Positions 25,880 to 38,291 are shown, counted from the first letter of the stretch. The stretch is 64,000 bases of DNA from Candidatus Hydrogenedentes bacterium UBA2224 (GCA_002348185.1 DDYW01000181.1:77986-141985); one strand, 5' to 3'. Numbers and translations: made by a program. Notes: generated from the sequence alone by a model not told the origin.

Positions 25880-26050
25880 TGGTGCAGTCAACAGGATTGC
25901 ATGGCCTGCCAAGGGGAGTCAGCTTCGGGCGCCAGAGCCATCGGTCTGAATCCTCTGGGGGAAGCGGTCTACGGACGGCGCTCTATTCCCGCTGCGGGTA
26001 TGAGGCCGGATTCTGGGCCGCGCAAGGGTGGCACTGGTTTTCTCTTATTG
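25880..26050 (+). ncRNA. Structured leader or small RNA candidate before the ECF sigma gene
   Basis: This noncoding stretch after a consensus promoter holds nested inverted repeats. An outer pair GAATCC (25948-25953) with GGATTC (26008-26013) encloses GGGAAGCG (25959-25966), which pairs with CGC (25979-25981) and TTCCC (25986-25990). The ends GGTGC (about 25881) and GCACT (about 26031) can close it. A weak GC hairpin and GGTTTTCTC lie at about 26016-26042. It could be a 5' leader controlling sigma factor translation or an independent RNA of about 160 bases. I do not recognise a known family; 6S RNA was considered on size and position only. Confidence 0.35.
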
Positions 26051-26060
26051 GGTGGTTCGG

Positions 26061-26663
26061 GTGGTGAAATCAGCGGACAACACAAAGAAGCGTTCGCACG
26101 AATTCGAGCAGCTTGTTCTCGAACACATGGACATGCTGTACGCGGTAGCGTTGCGTCTGACCCGCAATCCCGCCGATGCGCAGGATCTCACCCAGAACAC
26201 CGTAGTCAAGGCGCTCCGTTTCCACGATAAGTTCCAGAAGGGCACCTACATAAAGGCCTGGCTCCTGACCATTCTGCGCAATACGTTCATTAATGAATAC
26301 CGCCGCAAGGCGCGCCGCCCCACCTTCGTCGAGCTGTCCGGCGCGGAGACTTCCCAGGAGTCCGGGCCGGACCCCGACATCCATTATGAGCCGCCGGACC
26401 GCTCGGGCAGGGAGTTGCTGGAACTGCTTGACGACGAGGTGAAACATGCTGTCGAGACCCTTCCCCCTGATTTCCGGCAGGCCGTGATCATGGCGGACCT
26501 CGAGGACATGTCCTACAAGGAGATCGCCGAGGCGATGGATTGCCCCCTGGGCACGGTGATGTCGCGCCTGTACCGCGGACGCAAACTCCTGCGTGAAAGC
26601 CTGTATGACTACGCAAAAGACCTGCGCCTCGTCGGTAAGGAAAAGGGCAAGAAGCAATCCTGA
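26061..26663 (+). CDS. ECF-type RNA polymerase sigma factor
   Basis: The protein has about 200 residues. Sigma region 2 covers about 8-72, with LRLTRNPADAQDLTQNTVVKAL and WLLTILRNTFINEYRR. Region 4 covers about 125-180, with LPPDFRQAVIMADLEDMSYKEIA and PLGTVMSRLYRGRKLLRESL. The start is uncertain: GTG codons at 26028, 26052, 26061 and 26064 are all in frame. I use 26061, preceded by GGTGG, because homology begins just after it. No anti-sigma gene follows directly; the next gene is a lipoprotein hydrolase. A short hairpin (GAACCC...GGGTTC, 26662-26683) sits on the stop but lacks a U tract. Confidence 0.88.
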   Translation: MVKSADNTKKRSHEFEQLVLEHMDMLYAVALRLTRNPADAQDLTQNTVVKALRFHDKFQKGTYIKAWLLTILRNTFINEYRRKARRPTFVELSGAETSQESGPDPDIHYEPPDRSGRELLELLDDEVKHAVETLPPDFRQAVIMADLEDMSYKEIAEAMDCPLGTVMSRLYRGRKLLRESLYDYAKDLRLVGKEKGKKQS

Positions 26664-27010
26664 ACCCGGCTTCGCCAGGGTTCGTAATCTCGCCGGAACA
26701 CCGCATCTTCCACGCTGTTTCGAGATATTGCCCTCTTCCCGTGTGAAACCACCGGACCTTCTTTCGCGGAGGCATTCTCTCCTGTCGCGCATGCGTCTCG
26801 CCAGCTTTTTTGTGTTCTGCGGGTGATCCGGATGCAGGCGAGACGCCTGCGCTACAAGATTCCCGGATGGGACCACGCGGGCCCGCGGGGTCATCCTCCG
26901 GTCTCTCTCGTTTTCGTCGGGCTCTCCATCGTGGCGCGATTTACTCTCCCCTCTGTTCTGCGGTACACTCTCAGACAACGGGCACAAACGTAAAACGGAA
27001 AGGGCATGCT
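26664..27010. other. Intergenic region with a palindromic element
   Basis: This is a 347-base gap between the sigma factor and the lipoprotein hydrolase. It contains the dispersed palindrome at 26826-26868. A weak TACACT (26964-26969) about 40 bases before the next gene may be a -10, without a good -35. No gene is seen. Confidence 0.5.
26826..26868. repeat. Palindromic intergenic repeat (copy 1)
   Basis: Nested inverted repeats are present: ATCCGG (26826-26831) with CCGGAT (26863-26868), and inside them CAGGC (26835-26839) with GCCTG (26845-26849). The core CGAGACGCCTGCGCT recurs exactly at 36831-36845 in another intergenic gap. One reading frame gives the peptide AGETPAL, which I associate with spurious hypothetical proteins in related genomes. 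Confidence 0.5.
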
Positions 27011-28435
27011 ATGGACAGCCGCTTGCGAATCTGGCTCGCCGCACTACTTGTTGTGACCGCGCTTACCGCCTGCGGAGGCCCGAAAGTCCCGGAAACACCG
27101 CAGTTGCCTCCCGCCGCTCCCGTCACGGAGGCCCCCTCCCCCGCGCCCGAAGCCCCGGGAGCAGTCCCGGAACCCCTGCCGTACCAACCCGTCATCCTGG
27201 AACCGGAGAGCGTCGAGCTGCTTGATGAAGAGGGCCCCGGGAAGCTCTACCGGGCCGGCGAACTGCTGGTCTGCGTCCTCGAAGGCACCCACCGGGAGAT
27301 GGGGTATCAGCACGGCCGTCTCCTGGCCGACCGGATTCGGCACATCACGAAGGAGGGCTACCTTCAGCGGGCCGTGTTCGACAATGGGTACAGCCTCGAA
27401 TATGCCGTCGAACAGTCCACCCGCATGGCCCGTCATTTCCCGCCCGAATACCTCGATGAAATCAACGGGATCCTGGACGGCCTCGCGGCCGCGGGCGTCA
27501 CCGGCGTGACGTATGACGAACTCCTGATCGCGGCGTGCGTGGCGGAGTTGCTTCACCATGCGCCCGGCGCCGCGCCCGGCTGCTCCAATTTCGCCGTGTT
27601 CGGCCAATGGACCCCCGACGGCCGCCTGCTGCACGGCCGCAACCTCGACTGGACCACCGGCAAGGGCGCCCAGGAAGACGCCGTCACCTTTATCTGGCGT
27701 CCCGAGGGAGGCGTTCCCTTCATGATGCTCGCGTACGCCGGGGTGATCGGCGGGGTCAGCGGCATGAATGCTTCACAGATTACCCTCGGTGAGATGACCG
27801 TATCGTCGCCCGAAGAATCGTTCGACGGCATCCCGCTCCAAATCATCATGCGCATGGCGCTCGAGAAGGCCGCCACCCTGGACGAGGCCGTGGGGATCAT
27901 CCAGCGGGGCCCCCGCACCCTGGGTTGGAACTTCGTGATCGGCGACGGCAAGATTCCCGATGCCCGAGCGCTCGAAGTGGACCGCAATACGGTCGATGTC
28001 TTCACCCCCGGTGACCCCCACGAAACCCCCGACATGGGCCACCAGACGCTCCCCGACGCCATCCGGCGCACCAATCACCCCTGCGGCGAGATCCAGCAGC
28101 GGAAGGTGGTCAAGGCTCACGGGGCCGAAATCGGTCTCGACGGAAGCGACTGGGACGCGGCGAAGCCGGTGGTGAAGGCGTTTCTCGCACAGCAGAATAC
28201 CTTCCACCGGTACCAGTGGCTTGGCGAGCAGATTCAGACCCGGCCCCGCGCCATCGACGTGCCGGCGGCCCTCGGCCTGCTCTCCAACGGTCCGGTTGCG
28301 GCGAACAACACGCTCCACTCGTTCGTATTTGATCCCGCCGGCCAGGTGGCCTATATCGCCAACGCCGCGGTGGCCCCGCCGGCCACGGCTTGGAAAACGG
28401 TGTACACCAAACTCGACCTTTCACAGTGGTTCTAG
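27011..28435 (+). CDS. Lipoprotein of the C45 acyltransferase/peptidase family
   Basis: The protein has 474 residues from the ATG at 27011, with GGAAAGGG upstream. The signal ends in the lipobox LTAC, and a Pro/Ala-rich linker follows to about residue 60. Family marks are the GTHREMGYQHGRLLADRI helix near 95, the predicted autoproteolytic nucleophile Cys in PGCSNFAVFG near 195, and GRNLDW near 215. C45 enzymes are Ntn hydrolases related to isopenicillin-N acyltransferase, which cleave themselves before that cysteine. Here it would act in the periplasm, lipid-anchored, on an unknown amide. It follows an ECF sigma gene, which might control it; that link rests only on position. Confidence 0.82.
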   Translation: MDSRLRIWLAALLVVTALTACGGPKVPETPQLPPAAPVTEAPSPAPEAPGAVPEPLPYQPVILEPESVELLDEEGPGKLYRAGELLVCVLEGTHREMGYQHGRLLADRIRHITKEGYLQRAVFDNGYSLEYAVEQSTRMARHFPPEYLDEINGILDGLAAAGVTGVTYDELLIAACVAELLHHAPGAAPGCSNFAVFGQWTPDGRLLHGRNLDWTTGKGAQEDAVTFIWRPEGGVPFMMLAYAGVIGGVSGMNASQITLGEMTVSSPEESFDGIPLQIIMRMALEKAATLDEAVGIIQRGPRTLGWNFVIGDGKIPDARALEVDRNTVDVFTPGDPHETPDMGHQTLPDAIRRTNHPCGEIQQRKVVKAHGAEIGLDGSDWDAAKPVVKAFLAQQNTFHRYQWLGEQIQTRPRAIDVPAALGLLSNGPVAANNTLHSFVFDPAGQVAYIANAAVAPPATAWKTVYTKLDLSQWF

Positions 28436-28440
28436 ACAAC

Positions 28441-28929
28441 ATGCCCAGTCAAGAAGAGCTTCGCCAGATTTACGAATTGACTCAGGTGCTCAGGAAACCC
28501 ACCTACGGAATCGTGAGCGGCTATCATGAGCTGCCGTACGTGGTCCTGGGCGAGTCGTTCGAATCCGGCTACGACACCATGCGGGTGCGCGGGACGATCC
28601 AGGTTTCGCCCCGTTTTCTGATTCGTCCCAGCCATCTCGAGCCCAGCTATGCGGAGATCTTCGGTGAAGAGAATGTCGACGTGCAGCTCCTGGGCAGGAT
28701 TTTCGGCTTCCTGGGGTTCCGGGGACGGCCCGTCGAATGCAGGTCCGATCACCTGGAGGTCAAACACCTCCGCCAGTCGATGGACAGCCTGGTCGCCCTC
28801 ACCCGCGACGAGTTTGAGCGGCACGAAGACATCACCACCGGTCTGATTATTACGCCAGACGCCCGGTACTACCCCGTGTCCATCGAACGGTTCATTTCCG
28901 CCGTGCTCGAAGATGAATTTGGGGGCTGA
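28441..28929 (+). CDS. Hypothetical protein, 162 residues
   Basis: The ATG at 28441 lies 5 bases after the preceding stop. The product is soluble and acidic, with no signal peptide or membrane segment. It begins with a helix (SQEELRQIYELTQVLRKP) and then has beta-rich stretches such as GIVSGYHELPYVVLGESF and TIQVSPRFLIRPSHLEPSY, and ends with DARYYPVSIERFISAVLEDEFGG. I do not recognise a family. It overlaps no other gene and is followed after 13 bases by a small coiled-coil protein. Codon use resembles its neighbours, so it is probably a real gene. Confidence 0.75.
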   Translation: MPSQEELRQIYELTQVLRKPTYGIVSGYHELPYVVLGESFESGYDTMRVRGTIQVSPRFLIRPSHLEPSYAEIFGEENVDVQLLGRIFGFLGFRGRPVECRSDHLEVKHLRQSMDSLVALTRDEFERHEDITTGLIITPDARYYPVSIERFISAVLEDEFGG

Positions 28930-28942
28930 GGAGGATTCAACA

Positions 28943-29227
28943 GTGACCAGGAAGATGAAGAGCGCCTATGAACTGGCTATGGAACGCCTGGAGAAAACCA
29001 GCGGGCCGGCCAAGAAGCTCAGCGACGAACAGCGCGCGGAGATCGCCCACATCGAAAAAGTCTACGAAGCCCGCCTCGCGGAAACCCGTCTCGATTTCGA
29101 TCAGAGAATGGGGTCCGCGGCGTCGGTGGCGGACCTTGAGGAACTGCAGCAGCAACTCAGCCAGAGAGTCTCGGCGTTGGAGCTGGAGCGGGATCAGAAA
29201 AAGGAGGCCATCTGGGAAAAAGCATGA
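28943..29227 (+). CDS. Small coiled-coil protein, 94 residues
   Basis: The GTG at 28943 is used because GGAGGA lies 7 bases upstream. The protein is almost wholly helical and charged: a helix near 5-20, a predicted long coiled coil at about 25-55 (RAEIAHIEKVYEARLAETRL) and a second at 60-92 (DLEELQQQLSQRVSALELER). No signal or membrane segment is present, and function is unknown. The spacing suggests cotranscription with the 162-residue protein upstream. Confidence 0.7.
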   Translation: MTRKMKSAYELAMERLEKTSGPAKKLSDEQRAEIAHIEKVYEARLAETRLDFDQRMGSAASVADLEELQQQLSQRVSALELERDQKKEAIWEKA

Positions 29228-29308
29228 GTCGGGAATCTGTTAAATCCCTCCTGGAACCCGCCCGCTGAAGGCGCCTGTTGCATAACAATGACCGCTGGGG
29301 GGAAGAAA

Positions 29309-30727
29309 ATGCCGCGATTCCATGGCGCTGCACGCCGATGGGGCGCCCTGGTGGGGGTGTGTTTGCTCCTGGCGCTTCTGGCCGCGGTCGACTATCACCT
29401 GAAACACGCCGGAGACGGCGCCGGGTTTCATCCTTCCGGGGCGTCGTGCGTCTTGGTGTCGTCGGACTTCCCGTCGTTCTGCGCGGAACTCGCGGATACG
29501 GACGCCGCGGCCCGCTTTCTCTCCGAGACCCCGCGCCCGTTTGAGGCCTTCGAACTCGCGGTCCGGAAAGCCACCGGCGTGCGCCCCACGCCGTTGCGCT
29601 GGGCCGTCTGGATGGGACCGCGCGTCGTGGGGGCCCGGTGGCACGGGTCCCAGGGGATCTGCGCGCATCCGGGGCTGCTTCTCCGCGCCGTGCACGCCTG
29701 GCGATTTGCGTGGGGAGCACGGCCGGACAACTTCGGGGTGTATGCCTGTGCCGGACATTTCTACGCCTGGCGCGACGGCTTTCTGCTCGTCTCATCCTCC
29801 CCGGAATACGTGAACGCCGCACTCGATTCGCCTCAGGTCGACGCGGTGCCCGAAGGCAATGACAACAGTCTGATGGTTCGATGGAACGGCGGGGACATCC
29901 GCATCCATCCCCAGCCGGGCCTCCCCGTCGACGGAACGCTGAACCTGCCCTTCCAGTCCACGGGCGAACCACTGCAGCTGGCGGACGCATGGCCCGACGA
30001 CGCGCTGCTGACGTTGAGCACGTCCACGCCTGAGGACGCGCTTCTCTTCTGGAAAACCGCCGTGCGTCCCTTCGAATCTAACGCCACCTATGCCCGCTGT
30101 GCTCATCTGGTCGCGTCTCTGTGGCAGCAATGGGCGCTGGGGGCGCCCGACGAAGGCTGGACGGGCCGGATCGGCGAGTTCTCCGTCGCCGTGACCGGCG
30201 TGGACGCCCTGGCGACCGTCCCCGTACCGGCATGGGGAGTCAGAATGCGGCCCCGAACGCAGGAAAGCGTGCAGGCCGAACATCCGTGGCTGCCCGTGCT
30301 TGCTCCGCTTGCGCCGATTGAATACGCCTGGGACGGACGCCCGGGATGCGTCGCCACCTTGATGGGAGAACGCGCAGCGGTCTGTCTCGCGGGCGATCGC
30401 GCGACCTGGCTCGCAACGAGCCAGCCGGCCCTCATGAGCGAACTCCTGGCCATCGAAGCCCGCGAACCCCATGCCGACGCCGATGCGATGCTCACCATCC
30501 ACTGGAAGACCGCCGGGAAAACGGCCGAAACGCTGCTCAAGAGGGCCGGGGAACTGGAACTCATCCCCGAGATGAATGACCAGGAAGCCGACGCCTATCT
30601 TGGCAAATACGCGCGGTCCGTAGCGCACCTCGGCCGTCTCCGGATCATCGGCCGGGCCCGCGACGGCGTCATCGCGTTTGAGGGCACCCTGGTGGCGCCC
30701 GCAGAGGAGGGCATTGCGCAACCATGA
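29309..30727 (+). CDS. Membrane-anchored hypothetical protein, 472 residues
   Basis: The ATG at 29309 follows GGGGGGAAGAAA; an ATG seven codons earlier (29288) is less well placed. One N-terminal membrane segment (GALVGVCLLLALLAAVDY) anchors a large periplasmic part. The visible pattern of repeated beta-rich units with short helices recalls DUF3352-type surface proteins, but I cannot confirm that family. No catalytic motif is evident. The stop overlaps the next start by 4 bases (ATGA), so it is coupled to the GH15-like gene and may assist its product. Confidence 0.72.
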   Translation: MPRFHGAARRWGALVGVCLLLALLAAVDYHLKHAGDGAGFHPSGASCVLVSSDFPSFCAELADTDAAARFLSETPRPFEAFELAVRKATGVRPTPLRWAVWMGPRVVGARWHGSQGICAHPGLLLRAVHAWRFAWGARPDNFGVYACAGHFYAWRDGFLLVSSSPEYVNAALDSPQVDAVPEGNDNSLMVRWNGGDIRIHPQPGLPVDGTLNLPFQSTGEPLQLADAWPDDALLTLSTSTPEDALLFWKTAVRPFESNATYARCAHLVASLWQQWALGAPDEGWTGRIGEFSVAVTGVDALATVPVPAWGVRMRPRTQESVQAEHPWLPVLAPLAPIEYAWDGRPGCVATLMGERAAVCLAGDRATWLATSQPALMSELLAIEAREPHADADAMLTIHWKTAGKTAETLLKRAGELELIPEMNDQEADAYLGKYARSVAHLGRLRIIGRARDGVIAFEGTLVAPAEEGIAQP

Positions 30728-32754
30728 GACTCCTCTTCACCCTCGGCATCATCCTGGCATACACAGCGTTCCTGGCATCCGGGGACAGCGGCGCAGCGGA
30801 CCTCCTGACCGAGGCCTTCGGACCGCTTGACGCCGGGGACGCTCTCGGGAACGGCGGATTGACGGTCACCTTCAGCACCACGGGCCGCATCGCCGCCGTG
30901 CATTGGCCGAGCCCGGGCTATTTCGAGCAACTCTCCTATGTGGTGCGCACCGGGGAACGGGGAAGCCTCTCCGTCCCGGAAGGGCAGGGCCTGTGCTGGG
31001 CGGCCCGCGTCGGCGAGGCGTTCACCTGGGAACTCGATGACGATTTCGAACGCTGTCTGCAGGGCCGGCCGACCGTGGAGCGCATGTCCTGTTCTCCGGC
31101 GGAACCGCAGCCGGCCTGCATCGTGGGCGGCGGGGGCAAGACGGGGACGCCCTCGTTCTTTGTGCATGGAGAACGAGATATCCTCGTCGCCCGCTTTGAG
31201 CCGGTGGGGGGCGGGTCGCCGGCCAGGGTGTACTGGTGTGCGAATTTCACGCCCTGCACCCGTCGAATCCCGGAATGGCCAGGCGCCGACAGCCTGTTCG
31301 ACTACGCCAACGATTTCGCGTTGTTTACCCCGGATAATGGCCGCACCATCGTCCATTTTCGCCCGGAAGAGCCCCGGGGCACGGACTGGAATGATGCGCG
31401 CACGCTGGCGGAGGAAGGCGGCCAGGCGACCGGGTGGCGGGATTTCGACGAGGGCGTCTGGATTGCCCAGAGCCCGGCCGAACCGGCCACCGCTTTTCAA
31501 TGCGGCGTGTCCGGTACAGCATCCTCCGCCTTTGCACAGGTGAAGGCCGGTGTTCTTGACGGACAGACCGCCGCGGTGGGCGACTGCGATTCCGCGTTCG
31601 AGTTCACGTGCGCCCCGCCGGCCACCGGCGGAGCGACCGTGCCCGTCACCGTATACATCGCCTTTGGCAACACCTATGCCGCGGCGGCCCAAAACCTCGA
31701 CTACGCCCGCGAGCGGGGATACGACGCGTTGCTGCGCGAGACGGCCGAGCACTGGAACAGCCGTCTGAGTCCGTCCGGCCCGCAGACACAAGCGCAGGAG
31801 CGGCTGCTCGAGGTGCTCCAGACCTGCATGGACCGCGAGACCGGCGCGCTGGTCCGCATGCCGCTCGCCTCCCCCCCGCTGCACGTGGACGTTCCCCGCA
31901 CGGGCGTCATCGGCGCGTATGCCCTGTCTATCGCGGGACGCCACGACCTCGTCAGAAAACGCATCGACTTCTATCTCAACGCGCTGCGCACGCAGAACGC
32001 ACCGGGCTGCCCGGCCGGCTCCCTGCCCGCGGGACTCTATGCCAGCGGCGACGAAGCCGTGCCCGGGTTGATTCTCGATGTCGAAGCCGTGGCCTGGCTG
32101 CTATGGCTCTGCGAACGCCACGCGGCCGCCTTGTCTCCGGAAGAGCGCGCCGCATTCATCGACGCGGCCTGGCCCCGGCTCGAGCTGGCCGCGGAATTCC
32201 TGTCAGGCTGGTTCGACCCCCGAACGGGGCTGCCGCGCACCGCGTTCAACCCTCAGACCCTTCGCGACTCGCAATCGCCCGAACTCGCCATCCGCACCCA
32301 CATGGGACTGGTCAGCGCGCTGTCCCTGGCGGCATCGAAAGGAGAGGAACGCTCGGAATGGCGAAAGCGGGCCCAGGACCTCGAGGCCCTGATTCGCGCA
32401 CGGTACATCGGACCGGACGGATTCTGGCAGGTGAACCGGCCCGAACGTTTCTGGAACATCCCTCTGGTCCCTGCCAACCATCCGCAGTGGCAAACCACGC
32501 TGGATGCAGCACTCGACAGTCTCGCGACCGACACCATTTCCCCGGATCGGGCAAGCGAGATCCTCTTCGCGGCGATGCTGATCCCACCGGCCCGGGCGGG
32601 CGTCAAAGAAAAGGCCATTCACCTGCTGCAGACAGGCCGCTTCGTCCGCGTAGGGCCCCTGCCACAGGACACCGGTTCCTGCGCGCCGGACAGCTACCGG
32701 GCTGCTCTGCACTACGTCGCCTGGACAGAGGCGTTGCGCGTGACCGGCCCCTGA
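30724..32754 (+). CDS. Exported GH15/glucoamylase-like protein
   Basis: The protein has 676 residues with a signal peptide at 1-25. The N-terminal beta domain opens with GNGGLTVTFSTTGRIAAVHWPSPGY (broken here by layout only), which resembles the start of bacterial glucoamylase N-domains. The C-terminal part, about 350-670, is an alternating helical toroid (TCMDRETGALVRMP, AYALSIAGRHDLV, LDVEAVAWLLWLCERHA). GH15 enzymes release glucose from alpha-glucans, but I cannot point to the two catalytic glutamates, so activity is uncertain. It is probably periplasmic and is translationally coupled to the membrane-anchored protein upstream. Confidence 0.68.
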   Translation: MRLLFTLGIILAYTAFLASGDSGAADLLTEAFGPLDAGDALGNGGLTVTFSTTGRIAAVHWPSPGYFEQLSYVVRTGERGSLSVPEGQGLCWAARVGEAFTWELDDDFERCLQGRPTVERMSCSPAEPQPACIVGGGGKTGTPSFFVHGERDILVARFEPVGGGSPARVYWCANFTPCTRRIPEWPGADSLFDYANDFALFTPDNGRTIVHFRPEEPRGTDWNDARTLAEEGGQATGWRDFDEGVWIAQSPAEPATAFQCGVSGTASSAFAQVKAGVLDGQTAAVGDCDSAFEFTCAPPATGGATVPVTVYIAFGNTYAAAAQNLDYARERGYDALLRETAEHWNSRLSPSGPQTQAQERLLEVLQTCMDRETGALVRMPLASPPLHVDVPRTGVIGAYALSIAGRHDLVRKRIDFYLNALRTQNAPGCPAGSLPAGLYASGDEAVPGLILDVEAVAWLLWLCERHAAALSPEERAAFIDAAWPRLELAAEFLSGWFDPRTGLPRTAFNPQTLRDSQSPELAIRTHMGLVSALSLAASKGEERSEWRKRAQDLEALIRARYIGPDGFWQVNRPERFWNIPLVPANHPQWQTTLDAALDSLATDTISPDRASEILFAAMLIPPARAGVKEKAIHLLQTGRFVRVGPLPQDTGSCAPDSYRAALHYVAWTEALRVTGP

Positions 32755-32763
32755 CAAACGAGG

Positions 32764-36599
<3,836 letters not shown>

Positions 36600-36703
36600 G
36601 ACCCACTCCTCCACTTGCGTGCCTCGTGTGCACGCAGATCTAAAGCGTTGCCTTTGAATGGGTTAGGAAGCAAGGAAGGCGCCCCGTCCCCTAACGGGAT
36701 TTC

Positions 36704-36732
36704 AATCTAGCACACCGGCCGCGCTTTTTCAA
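36704..36732 (-). promoter_or_regulatory. Sigma-70-type promoter of kdsB-pyrG
   Basis: On the minus strand, TTGAAA is followed after 17 bases by TAGATT, with TGC before it (extended -10). The leader is about 100 bases. Confidence 0.62.
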
Positions 36733-36830
36733 TCCACAAGGTATCCCCCGAATCGCCGGGGGAAGCACAACGCTTTCGACCGGGAGATGACCCGTGAAGG
36801 CGCCGCTCCCGTCCCCCCTCCGGGTCCGGC

Positions 36831-36845
36831 CGAGACGCCTGCGCT
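36831..36845. repeat. Dispersed repeat core (copy 2)
   Basis: CGAGACGCCTGCGCT matches the core of the palindromic element at 26839-26853 exactly. Here the flanking inverted arms are absent, so it may be a decayed copy. Confidence 0.4.
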
Positions 36846-36929
36846 GTGTTGATGGAAACGCGGTACCGCGCGGTTGTCATCGGCTACAGGCGAGGCGGCA
36901 GGCTCATGGCTTGCTGTGATGAGGGGACG

Positions 36930-36970
36930 CACAGACAACAAGCGCGGCGGACCGTTGCCGGTCCGCCGCG
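36930..36970 (-). terminator. Hairpin terminator of the pseudopilin gene
   Basis: A perfect 11-bp stem, 36943-36953 with 36960-36970, has a 6-base loop. On the minus strand CTTGTTGTCTGT follows. It lies 24 bases after the pseudopilin stop. Confidence 0.72.
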
Positions 36971-36993
36971 TGGTATCGGCGGTCTTGTCTGGA

Positions 36994-37917
36994 CTACATG
37001 TTGTTTACGGCAGCCACGAAGCACGCCCACAGCCGGTGACCGGGATATGCGTCGGCCGGGTAGCGCATGAACTCGACATGGCCGTCCATGTAAAGCACGT
37101 TGCCACCGCCGGGGACGTGGTTAAAGTTGTCGACTTCCGATGAGAAGATGTCGTAGAAGATGGGCAGTTCACTCTGGGCCTTGGCGGCTCCGGATGGGTT
37201 ATTGATGTCGGTTACCATGAACCGCTCGATGCCTTCCCGAAGGCGGTACGCGGTCTTCGGGCCGACGGCGAGGTCCGCATCCATGAGCGCGGCCGCCTGC
37301 TGGACGGTCCCGCCCGTCATTGCGTTCGTGACCAGGGCGGTGATCAAGTTCACCAGACCGTTGTAGAGGTTGATGTTGAGGTAGCCGCCCGCCACCACGG
37401 TGTCCATGGTGATGCCCGCGTCGTTCACGTTGATGCCGGGGGTGGCGATCAGCTCGTCGGTGAGCGCCCAGGGGACGTAGACATACGAGAGGTCATCGAA
37501 GCGGCAGGGGGAGATGGGCAGATCCGGATCGCTCTGCTCATTCCACCGGCCTTTGGCCATGGCGCTCTTGCCGTCTTCATCCGAGGGGCAGACGAGAATG
37601 TTGGCGTCCGTGAGGTATTCCGGGTAAATCTCACTACCCTGCATCATGAAACCGATGCCGCCGATTTCGTTGCAAAAGATCCCGTTGGCCTCGTCTGCCG
37701 TGTTTGAGTCCGCATACTTGCCGTTGGGGAATTTCTCGCCTTTGGATTCGTTGGCATACATCTTCAGCATGAGACCGACTTGTTTGAGGTTGTTGGCGCA
37801 GCTGGCCCTGCGGGCAGCTTCCCGTGCACGGGCAAGGGCGGGCAGGAGGATGGCTGCAAGAATGCCGATGATCGCGATTACAACCAGCAGTTCAATAAGC
37901 GTAAATCCTTTTTTCAT
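36994..37917 (-). CDS. DUF1559 pseudopilin with type IV prepilin signal
   Basis: The protein has 307 residues. The prepilin signal is [17 protein letters not shown], cleaved after Gly4 by a prepilin peptidase, followed by the helix [17 protein letters not shown]. The globular part has CPSDED and the C-terminal motif [17 protein letters not shown], a variant of the H-x9-DG processing-associated motif with ten residues between. Such proteins are abundant in Planctomycetota, Lentisphaerota and Hydrogenedentota and are thought to be minor pilins or surface proteins. It stands alone with its own promoter (38020-38048) and terminator. GGGAG upstream serves as ribosome site. A paralogue lies at 59457-60479. 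Confidence 0.93.
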   Translation of the reverse strand: MKKGFTLIELLVVIAIIGILAAILLPALARAREAARRASCANNLKQVGLMLKMYANESKGEKFPNGKYADSNTADEANGIFCNEIGGIGFMMQGSEIYPEYLTDANILVCPSDEDGKSAMAKGRWNEQSDPDLPISPCRFDDLSYVYVPWALTDELIATPGINVNDAGITMDTVVAGGYLNINLYNGLVNLITALVTNAMTGGTVQQAAALMDADLAVGPKTAYRLREGIERFMVTDINNPSGAAKAQSELPIFYDIFSSEVDNFNHVPGGGNVLYMDGHVEFMRYPADAYPGHRLWACFVAAVNNM

Positions 37918-38019
37918 TGCACGGATTCTCCCTTTGTGTTGTGAAACGACCCCGATCCTTGATACTTCCGATCCTTAATGCTGGAAAGCGGTTATTCCGC
38001 CGATACCCTTGTCGAATCA

Positions 38020-38048
38020 ATTGTACTGTCTAAGGATCCGTTCTGCAA
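38020..38048 (-). promoter_or_regulatory. Sigma-70-type promoter of the 37-kb pseudopilin
   Basis: On the minus strand, TTGCAG (4/6) is separated by 17 bases from TACAAT (5/6). The leader is about 95 bases and contains two copies of AAGGATCGG at a 16-base period. Confidence 0.68.
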
Positions 38049-38133
38049 GTACTATTTGTCTACAATTGTGAAAGCTTCAATCCACCAAGATGCCATGCGG
38101 GCAAGATCTGCCTTGCCCTACTACAAATAGTAC
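38049..38133. repeat. Inverted repeat arms upstream of the pseudopilin promoter
   Basis: GTACTATTTGT (38049-38059) and ACAAATAGTAC (38123-38133) are exact reverse complements of 11 bases, 63 bases apart. The first arm abuts the -35 element. They could be paired operator half-sites for a looping regulator. Confidence 0.45.
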
Positions 38134-38291
38134 ACGTTTAGTACACGTTCTATCGAATTATGACAATAGGTGTATTACAGTGTTTTTCGCGAAAGATCCG
38201 TTGTCGCATGGAGAGTCGCTCCCCGGGCACGAGGAATGTAGACCGATGGAGATGTCGGGCCGGGAACTGGAGGCGGGCGAGGGGCGGAGAA

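Larger units (their letters stand above)
36600..36993. other. Intergenic region between kdsB and pseudopilin
   Basis: This 394-base gap holds the kdsB promoter, the second copy of a dispersed repeat core and the pseudopilin terminator, each listed separately. No gene is seen. Confidence 0.6.
37918..38291. other. AT-rich regulatory gap upstream of the pseudopilin
   Basis: This 374-base region is much richer in A+T than its surroundings. It contains the promoter, 11-base inverted arms, a tandem TAGTACACGTT pair (about 38129-38150) and a direct repeat CCGATCCTT (37952-37960, 37968-37976) in the transcribed leader. The last lies on the plus strand as written. No gene is seen. Confidence 0.6.

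Noticed and set aside
25880..26050. 6S RNA or RNase P RNA as identity of the structured region
   Set aside because: The size suits 6S RNA, but I could not recognise its central bubble, and no conserved RNase P core is present. It is kept only as an unnamed candidate.
37971..37980. ATCCTTAATG shared with 60743-60752 upstream of the second pseudopilin
   Set aside because: The ten-base match lies downstream of one promoter and upstream of the other, and a match of this length between two such gaps could arise by chance.
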